DNA of 40,061 nt from Clostridia bacterium (GTDB lineage Bacteria; Bacillota_A; Clostridia; Christensenellales; Aristaeellaceae). The stretch lies in assembly GCA_017530275.1 (NCBI GenBank), contig JAFXMP010000367.1, positions 1 to 40,061 on the forward strand. Reading direction: 5' to 3'. Below the pieces are notes generated by a model. That model was not told the origin of the DNA. It worked only from the letters and a program-made list of their open reading frames with translations, and searched no databases. The position numbers and the translations under genes were made by a program. Positions 6,911 to 14,328 of the stretch are shown here, in pieces; the first letter of the stretch is position 1, and each line of letters starts with the position of its first letter.

Positions 6911-7510
6911 TTATTTTGAAAAGTGCCGGATTGCCAGGATGCCGATGGGCAGGAAGTACGCGCACCAGCCAATCAGCGCGATCACGCCCCCGACGCTGGT
7001 TTTGCCGTCTGCCATGCCGCTGATTACCCCCGTCATGGGCATGAGGAAGCAGCCGACGAAGAACGCGCCGTGAATCATCAGCAGGGCTTTCAGCCATTTG
7101 TCCGCCTTGCTTTCCGGCTTCATGGAAAGCCCCATGAAGAAGGTGGAAAGGGCCATCATGCCGTAGCCCAGCAGATCGTAATTGAAGATCAGGCCGCCGC
7201 GCCTGAAGTCGATGATGCTTCTTGCTTGCTCGGTCAGGCTTTCCAGGCGCACGCTGGTGGTCTGGGCGAAATACACCAGCAGGATCAATACCGCGTAAAC
7301 GGCGGAAAACACCAGGCCGATATCCGCCGCCACCTGCCGGTCTTTTTCACTTTCATGATGAAGCCCCGCCGCCATCATGATATAGCCCATGGGCAGGAAC
7401 ATGCACACAAAGTAGGAGCCAAAGGTGAAATCAACCGCCAGGCACACCGCGAACAGGAAGACCGCCGCCGTCACAATAGCCGCTCCGATTTTGGCAATCA
7501 TTTTATTCAT
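6911..7510 (-). CDS. Multi-spanning membrane protein of unknown function
   Basis: A 199-residue protein with about five or six hydrophobic segments (roughly 9-30, 33-49, 63-84, 113-129, 141-163, 170-191). No known motif is recognised. Its start overlaps the stop of the upstream acetyltransferase gene by four bases (ATGA), indicating translational coupling. It may act with the flavin reductase 15 bp downstream, but nothing in the sequence proves this. Confidence 0.82.
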   Translation of the reverse strand: MNKMIAKIGAAIVTAAVFLFAVCLAVDFTFGSYFVCMFLPMGYIMMAAGLHHESEKDRQVAADIGLVFSAVYAVLILLVYFAQTTSVRLESLTEQARSIIDFRRGGLIFNYDLLGYGMMALSTFFMGLSMKPESKADKWLKALLMIHGAFFVGCFLMPMTGVISGMADGKTSVGGVIALIGWCAYFLPIGILAIRHFSK

Positions 7511-8034
7511 ACGTTATTCCTTTCATTCAGCAGGGCATATACGTAAGTGCCCTTCCATATGGGGTTTCCAGCGCTGTCCCTGTGGAAGTAAAGGTTCTGG
7601 CGGAAATGGGCTTCCCGCGCCATGCCCACCTTTTCCAGCAGCCGCCAGGAGCGCTCATTTTTGGGATCGCATTCCGCATATACCCTGTGAACGCCCGCGC
7701 TGAAAGCGTGCCCGATCACAGCGGCCAGCGCCTCTGCCGCGTAACCCTTTCTTTGAAAACAGGAATTGATAATATAGCCTACTTCTTTTGCTTCAAAATC
7801 CCGGTTCCCGCAATAAATGTTGCCGATCACTTTCCTGAATCCCTTTAATTCGATGGCATAAAATTCTTCGGAATGCAGGCGGTATTTCAGGTGTTCCCGG
7901 CCGTTTTCATAGGTGATTCCCGGATAGCCTTCGTATTCGTCGTCCCGAAGCTGATACAGGAATTCAAACAGGTCGTCATAATCCGATTCCTGGAAGGGCC
8001 GCAGGATCAGCCGTTTTGTTTCAATCATTTCCAT
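7507..8034 (-). CDS. GNAT acetyltransferase, RimJ/RimL type
   Basis: A 175-residue acetyl-CoA-dependent N-acetyltransferase. The start IETKRLILRPFQESDYDDL is typical of the RimJ/RimL (Acetyltransf_3) group. The acetyl-CoA loop is replaced by the usual CFQRKGYAAEAL form, and ECDPKNERSWRLLEKVGM is the conserved C-terminal motif. The substrate is unknown. The ribosome binding site is weak; an alternative Met lies two codons on. It is the third gene of the TetR-headed operon and overlaps the next gene. Confidence 0.9.
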   Translation of the reverse strand: MEMIETKRLILRPFQESDYDDLFEFLYQLRDDEYEGYPGITYENGREHLKYRLHSEEFYAIELKGFRKVIGNIYCGNRDFEAKEVGYIINSCFQRKGYAAEALAAVIGHAFSAGVHRVYAECDPKNERSWRLLEKVGMAREAHFRQNLYFHRDSAGNPIWKGTYVYALLNERNNV

Positions 8035-8049
8035 ATTTGTATTCTCGTT

Positions 8050-8601
8050 TTATCCGTTGAGTTCCAACCGCATGAGCACAAGCTCCTGCCAGCCCGTCAG
8101 CCGGGAACGGAAGCCCTTGGGATTGCGCCCGAATTCCACGAAGCCCACGCTTTTATAAAGGGCGATGGCTCTTTTGTTTTCAGCCACCGCGTTTAATTCC
8201 AACTGAGCATATCCCGCTTGTTTTGCGCACGCAATGCAGGCCGCTATCAGCGCCCGGCCGATGCCCAAGCCCCAGTATGCCTGATCGACGCTGATGCCAA
8301 GTTCGGCCCGGTGGCGCACTTTTTCCTTGGCCCCCGCCTGTTCGATCCCGGCGGTGCCCACGATCTGGCGATCGACTTCCGCCACCAGCTCGATTTCGTT
8401 CCCGCTTTCCGTCTTTTCTTGCAGAAAGTGTGCTTCCTGTTCCGGGTCCATGCTGTTTTCCTCCGGGTATGACAGCAGATAATCCGTTTGCCCGTGGGTC
8501 AGGTTAAAGTTTTCAAAAACTGCTAAACCATCCTTTTCCGTACCGTTCCGGATGACGCATGCGCGGCCATCCTTTAACGGAATGGTTTTATTGTATTCCA
8601 T
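8050..8601 (-). CDS. GNAT acetyltransferase
   Basis: A 183-residue N-acetyltransferase. Motif A is clear: LGISVDQAYWGLGIGRALI binds the acetyl-CoA pyrophosphate. LELNAVAENKRAIALYKSVG is the conserved motif B. The protein is unrelated in detail to the neighbouring acetyltransferase, so the pair is not a simple tandem duplication. The start follows AAGGAGAA. It lies 16 bp after the TetR gene; the substrate is unknown. Confidence 0.9.
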   Translation of the reverse strand: MEYNKTIPLKDGRACVIRNGTEKDGLAVFENFNLTHGQTDYLLSYPEENSMDPEQEAHFLQEKTESGNEIELVAEVDRQIVGTAGIEQAGAKEKVRHRAELGISVDQAYWGLGIGRALIAACIACAKQAGYAQLELNAVAENKRAIALYKSVGFVEFGRNPKGFRSRLTGWQELVLMRLELNG

Positions 8602-8617
8602 CGTTTTCTGCTTCTCC

Positions 8618-9241
8618 TTACTTTTTCACCAATTCCCGAAAGATGGCGTCCCGGTCGAACTTCCCCTCAGCCAGGCCGGGCACTTCCTTGTACGCTTTGC
8701 ACACGGAAAGGCTGATTTCGGTGCCCACCGCGAGCATTTCTTCGTCCGTACAGGGGCAGTCCTCCGTCACGATCAGCGTGGCGTAGCTGAACGCCACCAG
8801 CCAGATATTGCGGAAGAATTTGTCGGCACTTTCCGCGTCCATATTGTAAATCTGCATGATGGAAGGCCGCGCCAGCTCCTGGGAAAAACGGAGCACTTCG
8901 ATCGCGCCGCCGGAAACGCTGTCCGGGCGGGTGAGGAACAGCAGCCTGTACAGCGCCGGTTCTTCCCGTGCAAAGGCAAGATACTGCCGCCATATGCCTA
9001 AAAAGGGGATCGGCCCCGCCAGTCCGCGTTCGATACGGTCCCGATAATAGTTTTTGGCAAGCGTATAAACTTCTGCCTTGAGCTGCTCCATGGTTTCAAA
9101 CCAGGTAAAGATGGGGCCGACGGATACGCCTAATTCTTTGGCTACTTCCCGCGCAGTGACCGTGTCGATACCGCCTTTTCTGGCAACCTGCAGCGCCGCT
9201 TGTACGACCTCTTCCTTTTGAAACTTTACCTTCGGCGGCAT
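8618..9241 (-). CDS. TetR-family transcriptional regulator
   Basis: A 207-residue repressor. The N-terminal helix-turn-helix spans about 10-55 (REVAKELGVSVGPIFTWFET, with the recognition helix near GVSVGPIFTWF). The C-terminal ligand-binding domain is helical. The ATG at 9241 is used rather than the upstream 9292 start because AAAGGA lies just before it and the longer version would translate the operator. It heads a six-gene operon and almost certainly represses it through the palindrome directly upstream. The inducing ligand is unknown. Confidence 0.9.
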   Translation of the reverse strand: MPPKVKFQKEEVVQAALQVARKGGIDTVTAREVAKELGVSVGPIFTWFETMEQLKAEVYTLAKNYYRDRIERGLAGPIPFLGIWRQYLAFAREEPALYRLLFLTRPDSVSGGAIEVLRFSQELARPSIMQIYNMDAESADKFFRNIWLVAFSYATLIVTEDCPCTDEEMLAVGTEISLSVCKAYKEVPGLAEGKFDRDAIFRELVKK

Positions 9242-9267
9242 AGGGCACCGTCCTTTCAAAAATGAAA

Positions 9268-9326
9268 TTAAATAACTAATGTTATTTAACATATGATATT
9301 ATATGCGCGTTTCAATCGTCTGTCAA
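9268..9326 (-). promoter_or_regulatory. TetR-operon promoter with a perfect 9-bp palindromic operator
   Basis: The minus-strand promoter is consensus: TTGACA (plus 9321-9326), a 17-bp spacer and TATAAT (9298-9303). Right after the -10, TTAAATAAC and GTTATTTAA (9268-9276 and 9281-9289) form a perfect inverted repeat with a 4-bp centre. It covers the expected transcription start, so a bound TetR protein would block transcription. Confidence 0.8.
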
Positions 9327-9369
9327 GAGAACGCATAGAAATCTGCGGTTGGTAAAGCGCAAATGTTTA

Positions 9370-10197
9370 TCATGCGTTTGATTTTCTGTAATTCCGCGGC
9401 GTTACGCCATATTTTTTCTTGAACGAGTCCTTGAAATAATTGCTGTCGGAAAAACCGCAGCGCAAAGCGATATCCGTAATGGAATCGGCGGTGGAAAGCA
9501 GTTCCTGGGCCGCGTGGTGCAGCCGCACGAACACGATGTATTCATGCAGGCCGATCCCCGCCGCCATTCGGAAGCGGCGGCTCAGATAGTTGGGGCTGAA
9601 TCCCACGGCATGGGCCACGTCCGCGGTGGTAATGGGGTTCATATAGTAAGTGCTGATAAAGCGCGCGGCGTGCTGGATCTGCCGGTCAGAGGTGTGGATA
9701 TCGTTAGGCTGTTCCGAAGGAAAAAAGCAGAGCCTGCCGCACAGCAGCAGCAATTCCTGCAGATAGGCATGCAGCAGCAGTGGAGACCGTTCGTCGGAGG
9801 TTTTATCCTCCGCCGTCATTTGCTGCAAACACCTGCGGATCGGTTCCCGGTACGCTTCCGGTACGTGGAAAACGGTGGTTTCCGTGAAGATTTGTCCCTC
9901 CCGGGGCATGCTGTGCCGCACGGTTTCCGGCACGTCCTCCAGCCGGAACAGCACCACCGTTAGTTTGCAGGGCCCGAATACGTAGCGGGTATAATGCAGC
10001 GCCATGGAGGGCACCAGGATGAAATCCCCGGCGTGAAGGTCCTGCATATGATCGTCGATCAGGAAGCGGCAGGCGCCGCTTTCCACATAGAATAATTCGA
10101 TGCAGCCGTGGCAGTGGTGGCCGGTCATGACAAATTGTGTGTCCCGCAGCTTGGTTTCGGCGTGGATATCACTGGCGAAAGGCAATGACTTGTCCAT
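9370..10197 (-). CDS. AraC-family transcriptional regulator with cupin sensor domain
   Basis: A 275-residue regulator. The N-terminal cupin-like ligand domain (about 15-100) includes HCHGCIELFYVESGACRFLI and LHAGDFILVPS. The C-terminal double helix-turn-helix (about 175-272) includes TTADVAHAVGFSPNYLSRRF and ITDIALRCGFSDSNYFKDSF followed by the PRNYRK end motif. It has its own promoter and is divergent from the ABC exporter pair, which it probably controls. The ligand is unknown. The start follows GAGGGAGA. Confidence 0.92.
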   Translation of the reverse strand: MDKSLPFASDIHAETKLRDTQFVMTGHHCHGCIELFYVESGACRFLIDDHMQDLHAGDFILVPSMALHYTRYVFGPCKLTVVLFRLEDVPETVRHSMPREGQIFTETTVFHVPEAYREPIRRCLQQMTAEDKTSDERSPLLLHAYLQELLLLCGRLCFFPSEQPNDIHTSDRQIQHAARFISTYYMNPITTADVAHAVGFSPNYLSRRFRMAAGIGLHEYIVFVRLHHAAQELLSTADSITDIALRCGFSDSNYFKDSFKKKYGVTPRNYRKSNA

Positions 10198-10236
10198 GTT
10201 TCTCCCTCACTGTTGATAAATCAGTATTTCAAACAA

Positions 10237-10283
10237 ATTATAGGGCTTTTTCAGCGGAAAATCAAGAAAAACCGTTATATAAT
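10237..10283. promoter_or_regulatory. Divergent AraC / ABC exporter promoter region
   Basis: For araC on the minus strand, TTGATT (plus 10260-10265) and TATAAT (10237-10242) are spaced by 17 bp. For the exporter on the plus strand there is a clear TATAAT at 10278-10283 but no recognisable -35 at the expected position (about 10255-10260), which suggests activator-dependent transcription. The two promoters overlap face to face, so binding of AraC here could affect both. Confidence 0.55.
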
Positions 10284-10338
10284 ACAAAAACGCGCGCAAT
10301 CCCCTGCGGCGCGGAATTTTCAGATCGAGGTACTGCGA

Positions 10339-12084
10339 ATGTTGTCGAAACAGATCCGATGGCTTTGGGAGAACATGGACGCTCCTTCCCGCCGCCGCCA
10401 TATCGCCGCTATTTTCATCAGCGTGTTTACCTGCGCGCTGCTGCTGGTGAACCCCGCCCTGTCCCAAAAGCTGATCGACGATGTGATCATCGCTCAGAAC
10501 CCGGACCCGCTTCTGGGCATTCTGGCAGTGATGCTGATCGTGAAGCTGGGGCGGGAGGGCCTCAGGTATCTCAGGGTGATTTTTCTGGAAAAGGACGCCC
10601 AGAACGTGGTTTTTCAATTGCGATGCCGTTTGTTTGAAAAACTGCAGTACAATGATATGCGGTTTTTCGACGATCACCGCACCGGCGACCTGATGACCCG
10701 CATGAGCGCGGACCTGGACTGGTGCCGCCATTTTCTGGCTTACATTGATTACCGCATCATCGACGCGGCCTGCACATTCCTGTTTTCCACGGTGTACCTG
10801 TGCACGGTAAGCTGGAAGCTGACGCTGCTGCTGATCGTGATCACGCCTGTGCTGCTTTTGATCACCAAGCTGTTTTCCAAGAATGTGCGGCCAAGGTTTG
10901 CTGCCATGCGGGAAAAGCTGAGCGAAATGAACACTGCCGCCCAGGAAAACATCGCGGGCAACCGGGTGGTGAAGGCTTTCGCCCGGGAGGAATACGAAAA
11001 GGAACGGTTTGAGGAAAAGAACCGGGCCTTTATGGAAAGCCATCTGCGCATCAATAAGGTGTGGCTCACCTTCTTTCCCATGATCGAGCTGCTGGTGAAC
11101 GCCATCCAGCTGGTCACCATTTTCGTGGGCGGGCTGTTCATCATTCAGGGTGAGATCACCCCTGGCGAGCTGGCGGTTTTCACGGGCCTGAGCTGGGCGG
11201 TGTCCAATCCCATGCGGGAATTGGGCAACCTGATCAACGATCTGCAGCGCTTTTCCACCTCCGCCGCCAAGGTGATGGAGCTGCATTACGGAAAGCCTTT
11301 GATCGTGGACGCCTCCGATGCCATAACGCATGAACATATGAACGGAGCGATCGAATTTCAGAACGTGTCTTTCAAAATTGACACCAAGTCCATCCTGACG
11401 GACGTGAGCTTTTCTGTCCGGCCCGGCCAGACGGTGGCCGTCATGGGTGAAACGGGCAGCGGCAAAACCACCCTGATCCATTTGCTGGCCAGGGTGTACG
11501 ATGTGACGGAGGGAGCCGTGCTTGTGGATGGCTGCGATGTGCGCCAATGGAAGCTGAACGAGCTGCGCCGGGGCATCGGCACCGCCACCCAGGACGTTTT
11601 TCTGTTTTCCGATACGGTGGAGGGCAACGTGGCTTTCGGCGATCAAAGCCTGACCATCGAGGAAGTGAAGGACTTTTCCCGCCGGGCCGCCGCGGCAGAA
11701 TTCGTGGAGCACCTGCCGGAAGGGTACGATACCATCATCGGTGAGCGCGGCGTGGGCCTGTCCGGCGGGCAGCGGCAGCGTATCGCGTTGGCCCGGGCCC
11801 TGGCGGTACGGCCCAGTATCCTGGTCATGGACGATACCACCTCTGCCGTGGACAGCGAAACGGAACAGTACATTCAGGAGCAATTACGGAATCTGCCCTT
11901 CCCCTGCACCAAATTCATCATCGCCCAGCGCATTTCCTCCATGCGGGACGCGGACCTGATTCTGGTGCTCAAGGACGGACAAATCAGCGAGCAGGGAACG
12001 CACAAGGATCTGCTGGAAAAACGGGGTTATTATTGGCAGACCTACTGCCTGCAGTACGGCATTCCCATGAAGGAGGCGGTGTGA
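10339..12084 (+). CDS. ABC exporter half-transporter with degenerate ATPase site
   Basis: A 581-residue multidrug-type half-transporter with six membrane helices (about 1-325) and an ATPase domain (about 340-575). Walker A is GETGSGKTT and the signature is LSGGQRQRIALARAL. The Walker B end reads VMDDTTSAVD, with Asp in place of the catalytic Glu. The switch loop reads IAQRISS, with Gln in place of His. These are the hallmarks of the non-hydrolysing half of heterodimeric exporters such as BmrC/BmrD, LmrC/D and TM287/288. The partner starts one base after the stop. ATG 10339 with GAGG upstream is preferred to an upstream start that would read through the promoter. No peptidase C39 domain is present, so it is not a typical bacteriocin processing exporter. 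Confidence 0.93.
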   Translation: MLSKQIRWLWENMDAPSRRRHIAAIFISVFTCALLLVNPALSQKLIDDVIIAQNPDPLLGILAVMLIVKLGREGLRYLRVIFLEKDAQNVVFQLRCRLFEKLQYNDMRFFDDHRTGDLMTRMSADLDWCRHFLAYIDYRIIDAACTFLFSTVYLCTVSWKLTLLLIVITPVLLLITKLFSKNVRPRFAAMREKLSEMNTAAQENIAGNRVVKAFAREEYEKERFEEKNRAFMESHLRINKVWLTFFPMIELLVNAIQLVTIFVGGLFIIQGEITPGELAVFTGLSWAVSNPMRELGNLINDLQRFSTSAAKVMELHYGKPLIVDASDAITHEHMNGAIEFQNVSFKIDTKSILTDVSFSVRPGQTVAVMGETGSGKTTLIHLLARVYDVTEGAVLVDGCDVRQWKLNELRRGIGTATQDVFLFSDTVEGNVAFGDQSLTIEEVKDFSRRAAAAEFVEHLPEGYDTIIGERGVGLSGGQRQRIALARALAVRPSILVMDDTTSAVDSETEQYIQEQLRNLPFPCTKFIIAQRISSMRDADLILVLKDGQISEQGTHKDLLEKRGYYWQTYCLQYGIPMKEAV

Positions 12085-12085
12085 A

Positions 12086-13882
12086 ATGGCGCGGAATAAA
12101 TTCGACGTGGATGAAAAGCTGGAATCGCCTTTTCGATGGCAGCACCTAAAACGCGCTGGCAAATACGTGGCCCGGCAGAAATATACCATGCTGGCCGCAT
12201 TGATCCTGAGCGCCCTTGCGAGCGCCGCCACCCTGTACATCCCCAAGATCACCCAGTGGGTGCTGGATGAGGCGGTGCCCAACAAAGACACGGCCATGAT
12301 CGGCCGCATGGCATTGCTGTTCGTGGGCTTGATCGCTCTGAGCATCCTGTTCAGCGCCATCCGCTCCCGCATGATGGCCCACGTGAGCCAGCGCATCATC
12401 TACGATATCCGCAGCGACCTGTTCGCCCACCTGCAAAAGCTGCCGTTCAGCTATTACGACAGCAGGCCTGCGGGCAAGATCCTGGTGCGTGTGATCAATT
12501 ATGTGAATTCCGTTTCGGATATCCTGTCCAACGGCATCATCAACATGATCATGGACATCATCAACCTTGTTTTCATCGTGGTATTCATGTTCTCCACCAA
12601 TGCCACCCTGGCCTGGATAATCGTAGCGGGCCTGCCCATTTTCGTGGGCATCATCATCCTGATCAAGCCCCGCCAGCGCAAAGCCTGGCAGAACCAGAGC
12701 AATAAGAACAGCAATTATAATGCCTATCTGGCCGAATCCATCGACGGCGTGCGGGTGAGCCAGCTCTTTGCCCGGCAGAAGGAAAACATCGGCATCATGC
12801 GGGGCTTGGCCGAAGCCTGCCGGAAGGCGTGGCTGAATGCCGTGTATATCAGCAACACGGTATGGCTTTCCAGCGAAACCATGACCCAACTGGTGCTCAC
12901 CTTCCTGTATATCGCCGGTGTGTATTGGATGGGCGGGAAAATGGTATCATTCGGCGTGATATTAGCCATGGGGCAGTACGTCAGCCGTTTCTGGCAGCCC
13001 ATCACCAATTTAGCGAACGTTTACAACTCTTTTGTCAATAATATTGCTTATTTGGAGCGCATTTTTGAAACCATGGACGAGCCCGTGGTGGTGGACGACG
13101 CCCCCGACGCGGAAGAATTACCCGATATCAGCGGCGAAGCGAACTTTGAGGACGTCACCTTTGCTTATGAGGAAGGGATCAACGTGCTGGAACACATGAA
13201 CCTGCACGTGAAAGCGGGGGAGAGCATCGCCCTGGTGGGTCCCACCGGCGCGGGCAAAAGCACGGTGATCAATTTGCTGTGCCGGTTCTATAACCTGAAC
13301 GGGGGCCGTATCCTGCTGCACGACAAAACAGGAAAGGCCCATGATATCAGCAAAGTGACGCTTCATTCCCTGCGCAGCCAGCTTGGAATCATGCTCCAGG
13401 ACAGTTTCATTTTCTCCGGCACCCTTATGGACAACATCCGCTACGGACGGCTGGACGCCACAGACGGCGAAGTCAAGGAAGCGGCCCGGCGCGTGCGCGC
13501 GGACGCCTTCATCAGCAAGCTGCCGAATGGCTATCAGACCGAGATCAAGGAGCGGGGCAGCAATTTGAGCCAGGGCGAAAAGCAGCTGATAGCCTTTGCC
13601 CGAACCCTGCTTTCCGATCCCGCCATCCTGATTTTGGACGAAGCCACTTCCTCCATCGACACCCAAACGGAAAAGCTGCTCCAGGAGGGCATTCAGGAAA
13701 TGCTCAAGGGCCGTACCAGCATCATCGTGGCCCACCGCCTGAGCACCATCAAAAACTGCGACCGCATCCTGTATATCAGCCACAAGGGCATTGCCGAAAT
13801 GGGCAGCCATGAGGAACTGATGCGGAAGAAGGGGCTGTATTACCAGCTTTACACCGCGCAGGTAAAGGAAGAAGCGGCATAA
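12086..13882 (+). CDS. ABC exporter half-transporter with canonical ATPase site
   Basis: The partner of the preceding gene (598 residues). The membrane domain (about 20-340) is followed by an ATPase domain with Walker A GPTGAGKST, Walker B LILDEATSSID with the catalytic Glu, and switch His in IVAHRLST. The signature reads LSQGEKQLIAFARTL, a slight variant of LSGGQ. Together the two proteins form an exporter with one active and one inactive site. AGGAGG inside the end of the upstream gene sets the start and indicates tight co-translation. Substrate is unknown; drugs, lipids or peptides are all possible. Confidence 0.93.
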   Translation: MARNKFDVDEKLESPFRWQHLKRAGKYVARQKYTMLAALILSALASAATLYIPKITQWVLDEAVPNKDTAMIGRMALLFVGLIALSILFSAIRSRMMAHVSQRIIYDIRSDLFAHLQKLPFSYYDSRPAGKILVRVINYVNSVSDILSNGIINMIMDIINLVFIVVFMFSTNATLAWIIVAGLPIFVGIIILIKPRQRKAWQNQSNKNSNYNAYLAESIDGVRVSQLFARQKENIGIMRGLAEACRKAWLNAVYISNTVWLSSETMTQLVLTFLYIAGVYWMGGKMVSFGVILAMGQYVSRFWQPITNLANVYNSFVNNIAYLERIFETMDEPVVVDDAPDAEELPDISGEANFEDVTFAYEEGINVLEHMNLHVKAGESIALVGPTGAGKSTVINLLCRFYNLNGGRILLHDKTGKAHDISKVTLHSLRSQLGIMLQDSFIFSGTLMDNIRYGRLDATDGEVKEAARRVRADAFISKLPNGYQTEIKERGSNLSQGEKQLIAFARTLLSDPAILILDEATSSIDTQTEKLLQEGIQEMLKGRTSIIVAHRLSTIKNCDRILYISHKGIAEMGSHEELMRKKGLYYQLYTAQVKEEAA

Positions 13883-13888
13883 AAAAGG

Positions 13889-13917
13889 AACGCCGGGGCA
13901 AATCCCGGCGTTTCTTT
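13889..13917. terminator. Bidirectional terminator between the ABC exporter and the leader-peptide gene
   Basis: Stem CGCCGGG (13891-13897) and CCCGGCG (13904-13910) extended by AA/TT. On the plus strand it is followed by TTTCTTT and on the minus strand by CCTTTTTT. It can therefore end transcription of both the exporter operon and the convergent small gene. Confidence 0.75.
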
Positions 13918-13953
13918 GGATAGGGGGATCGCGGTTATACGCTTCCCGGCGGC

Positions 13954-14094
13954 TCACTTTGGCTTTCTTTTTTCTCTGTCATAAAACCCAAAGCTGGCCC
14001 CGCCGGCGGCTTTTTCCGCTTCCTCGTCGGTAAGTTCAATTTTTTCGTCCTCTTTAGCTTCTTCCAAGGTCTCCTTTTTAACGGGATCGTTCAT
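13954..14094 (-). CDS. 46-residue double-glycine leader-type peptide (RiPP/bacteriocin-like precursor)
   Basis: A short gene that is easily missed. The product is MNDPVKKETLEEAKEDEKI, then ELTDEEAEKAAGG, then ASFGFYDREKRKPK. The acidic, helical first part ending in 'LTDEEAEKAAGG' matches the leader of double-glycine precursors (compare 'LSDEELEKVAGG' in bacteriocin and Nif11-like leaders). Cleavage after GG would release a 14-residue basic peptide with two Phe and one Tyr but no Cys. Expression signals are strong: AGGAGG 8 nt before the ATG, and a promoter TTGCAG-17 bp-TATAAT. It lies tail-to-tail with the ABC exporter operon. No modifying enzyme or C39 peptidase is adjacent, so maturation is speculative. 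A non-secreted small regulatory protein is an alternative. Confidence 0.75.
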   Translation of the reverse strand: MNDPVKKETLEEAKEDEKIELTDEEAEKAAGGASFGFYDREKRKPK

Positions 14095-14138
14095 GCGCTG
14101 TTCCTCCTTTTCTTTCTGCCGCGCTTATTTATACTGCA

Positions 14139-14167
14139 ATTATACCACGGCTTGCGTGCGGCTGCAA
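14139..14167 (-). promoter_or_regulatory. Promoter of the leader-peptide gene
   Basis: On the minus strand TTGCAG (plus 14162-14167) and TATAAT (14139-14144) are separated by 17 bp, about 45 bp upstream of the start codon. The rest of the 234-bp gap (14168-14268) shows no further gene. Confidence 0.65.
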
Positions 14168-14268
14168 GCGCCGCAAGGTCTGATCATCTTTTTATACGTG
14201 GGCCTGCGGCGCGGCGACAGTGTGTTTTGAAAGTTTTTTCAAATAAGCAGAACCGAAATAAGTCCCTC

Positions 14269-14298
14269 TTGATATTGCAAGGGGGTTCGTCGTATAAT
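14269..14298 (+). promoter_or_regulatory. murC promoter
   Basis: TTGATA (14269-14274), 18-bp spacer, TATAAT (14293-14298). It is followed by the ribosome binding site GAGGTG at 14319-14324 and the murC start at 14329. Confidence 0.7.
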
Positions 14299-14328
14299 AA
14301 CCGGGAAATAATGTCCATGAGGTGAAGT

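Noticed and set aside
9242..9292. Longer TetR start at 9292
   Set aside because: It would translate the operator palindrome and has no ribosome binding site; the ATG at 9241 has AAAGGA upstream.
10207..11883. Long open frame on the minus strand opposite the ABC exporter
   Set aside because: It is antisense to an unmistakable ABC transporter and shows no domain features or start signals.
13954..14094. The leader-type peptide as a Spo0E or toxin-type small protein
   Set aside because: It lacks the SQELD motif and hydrophobic toxin segment; the 'LTDEEAEKAAGG' pattern fits a double-glycine leader better.
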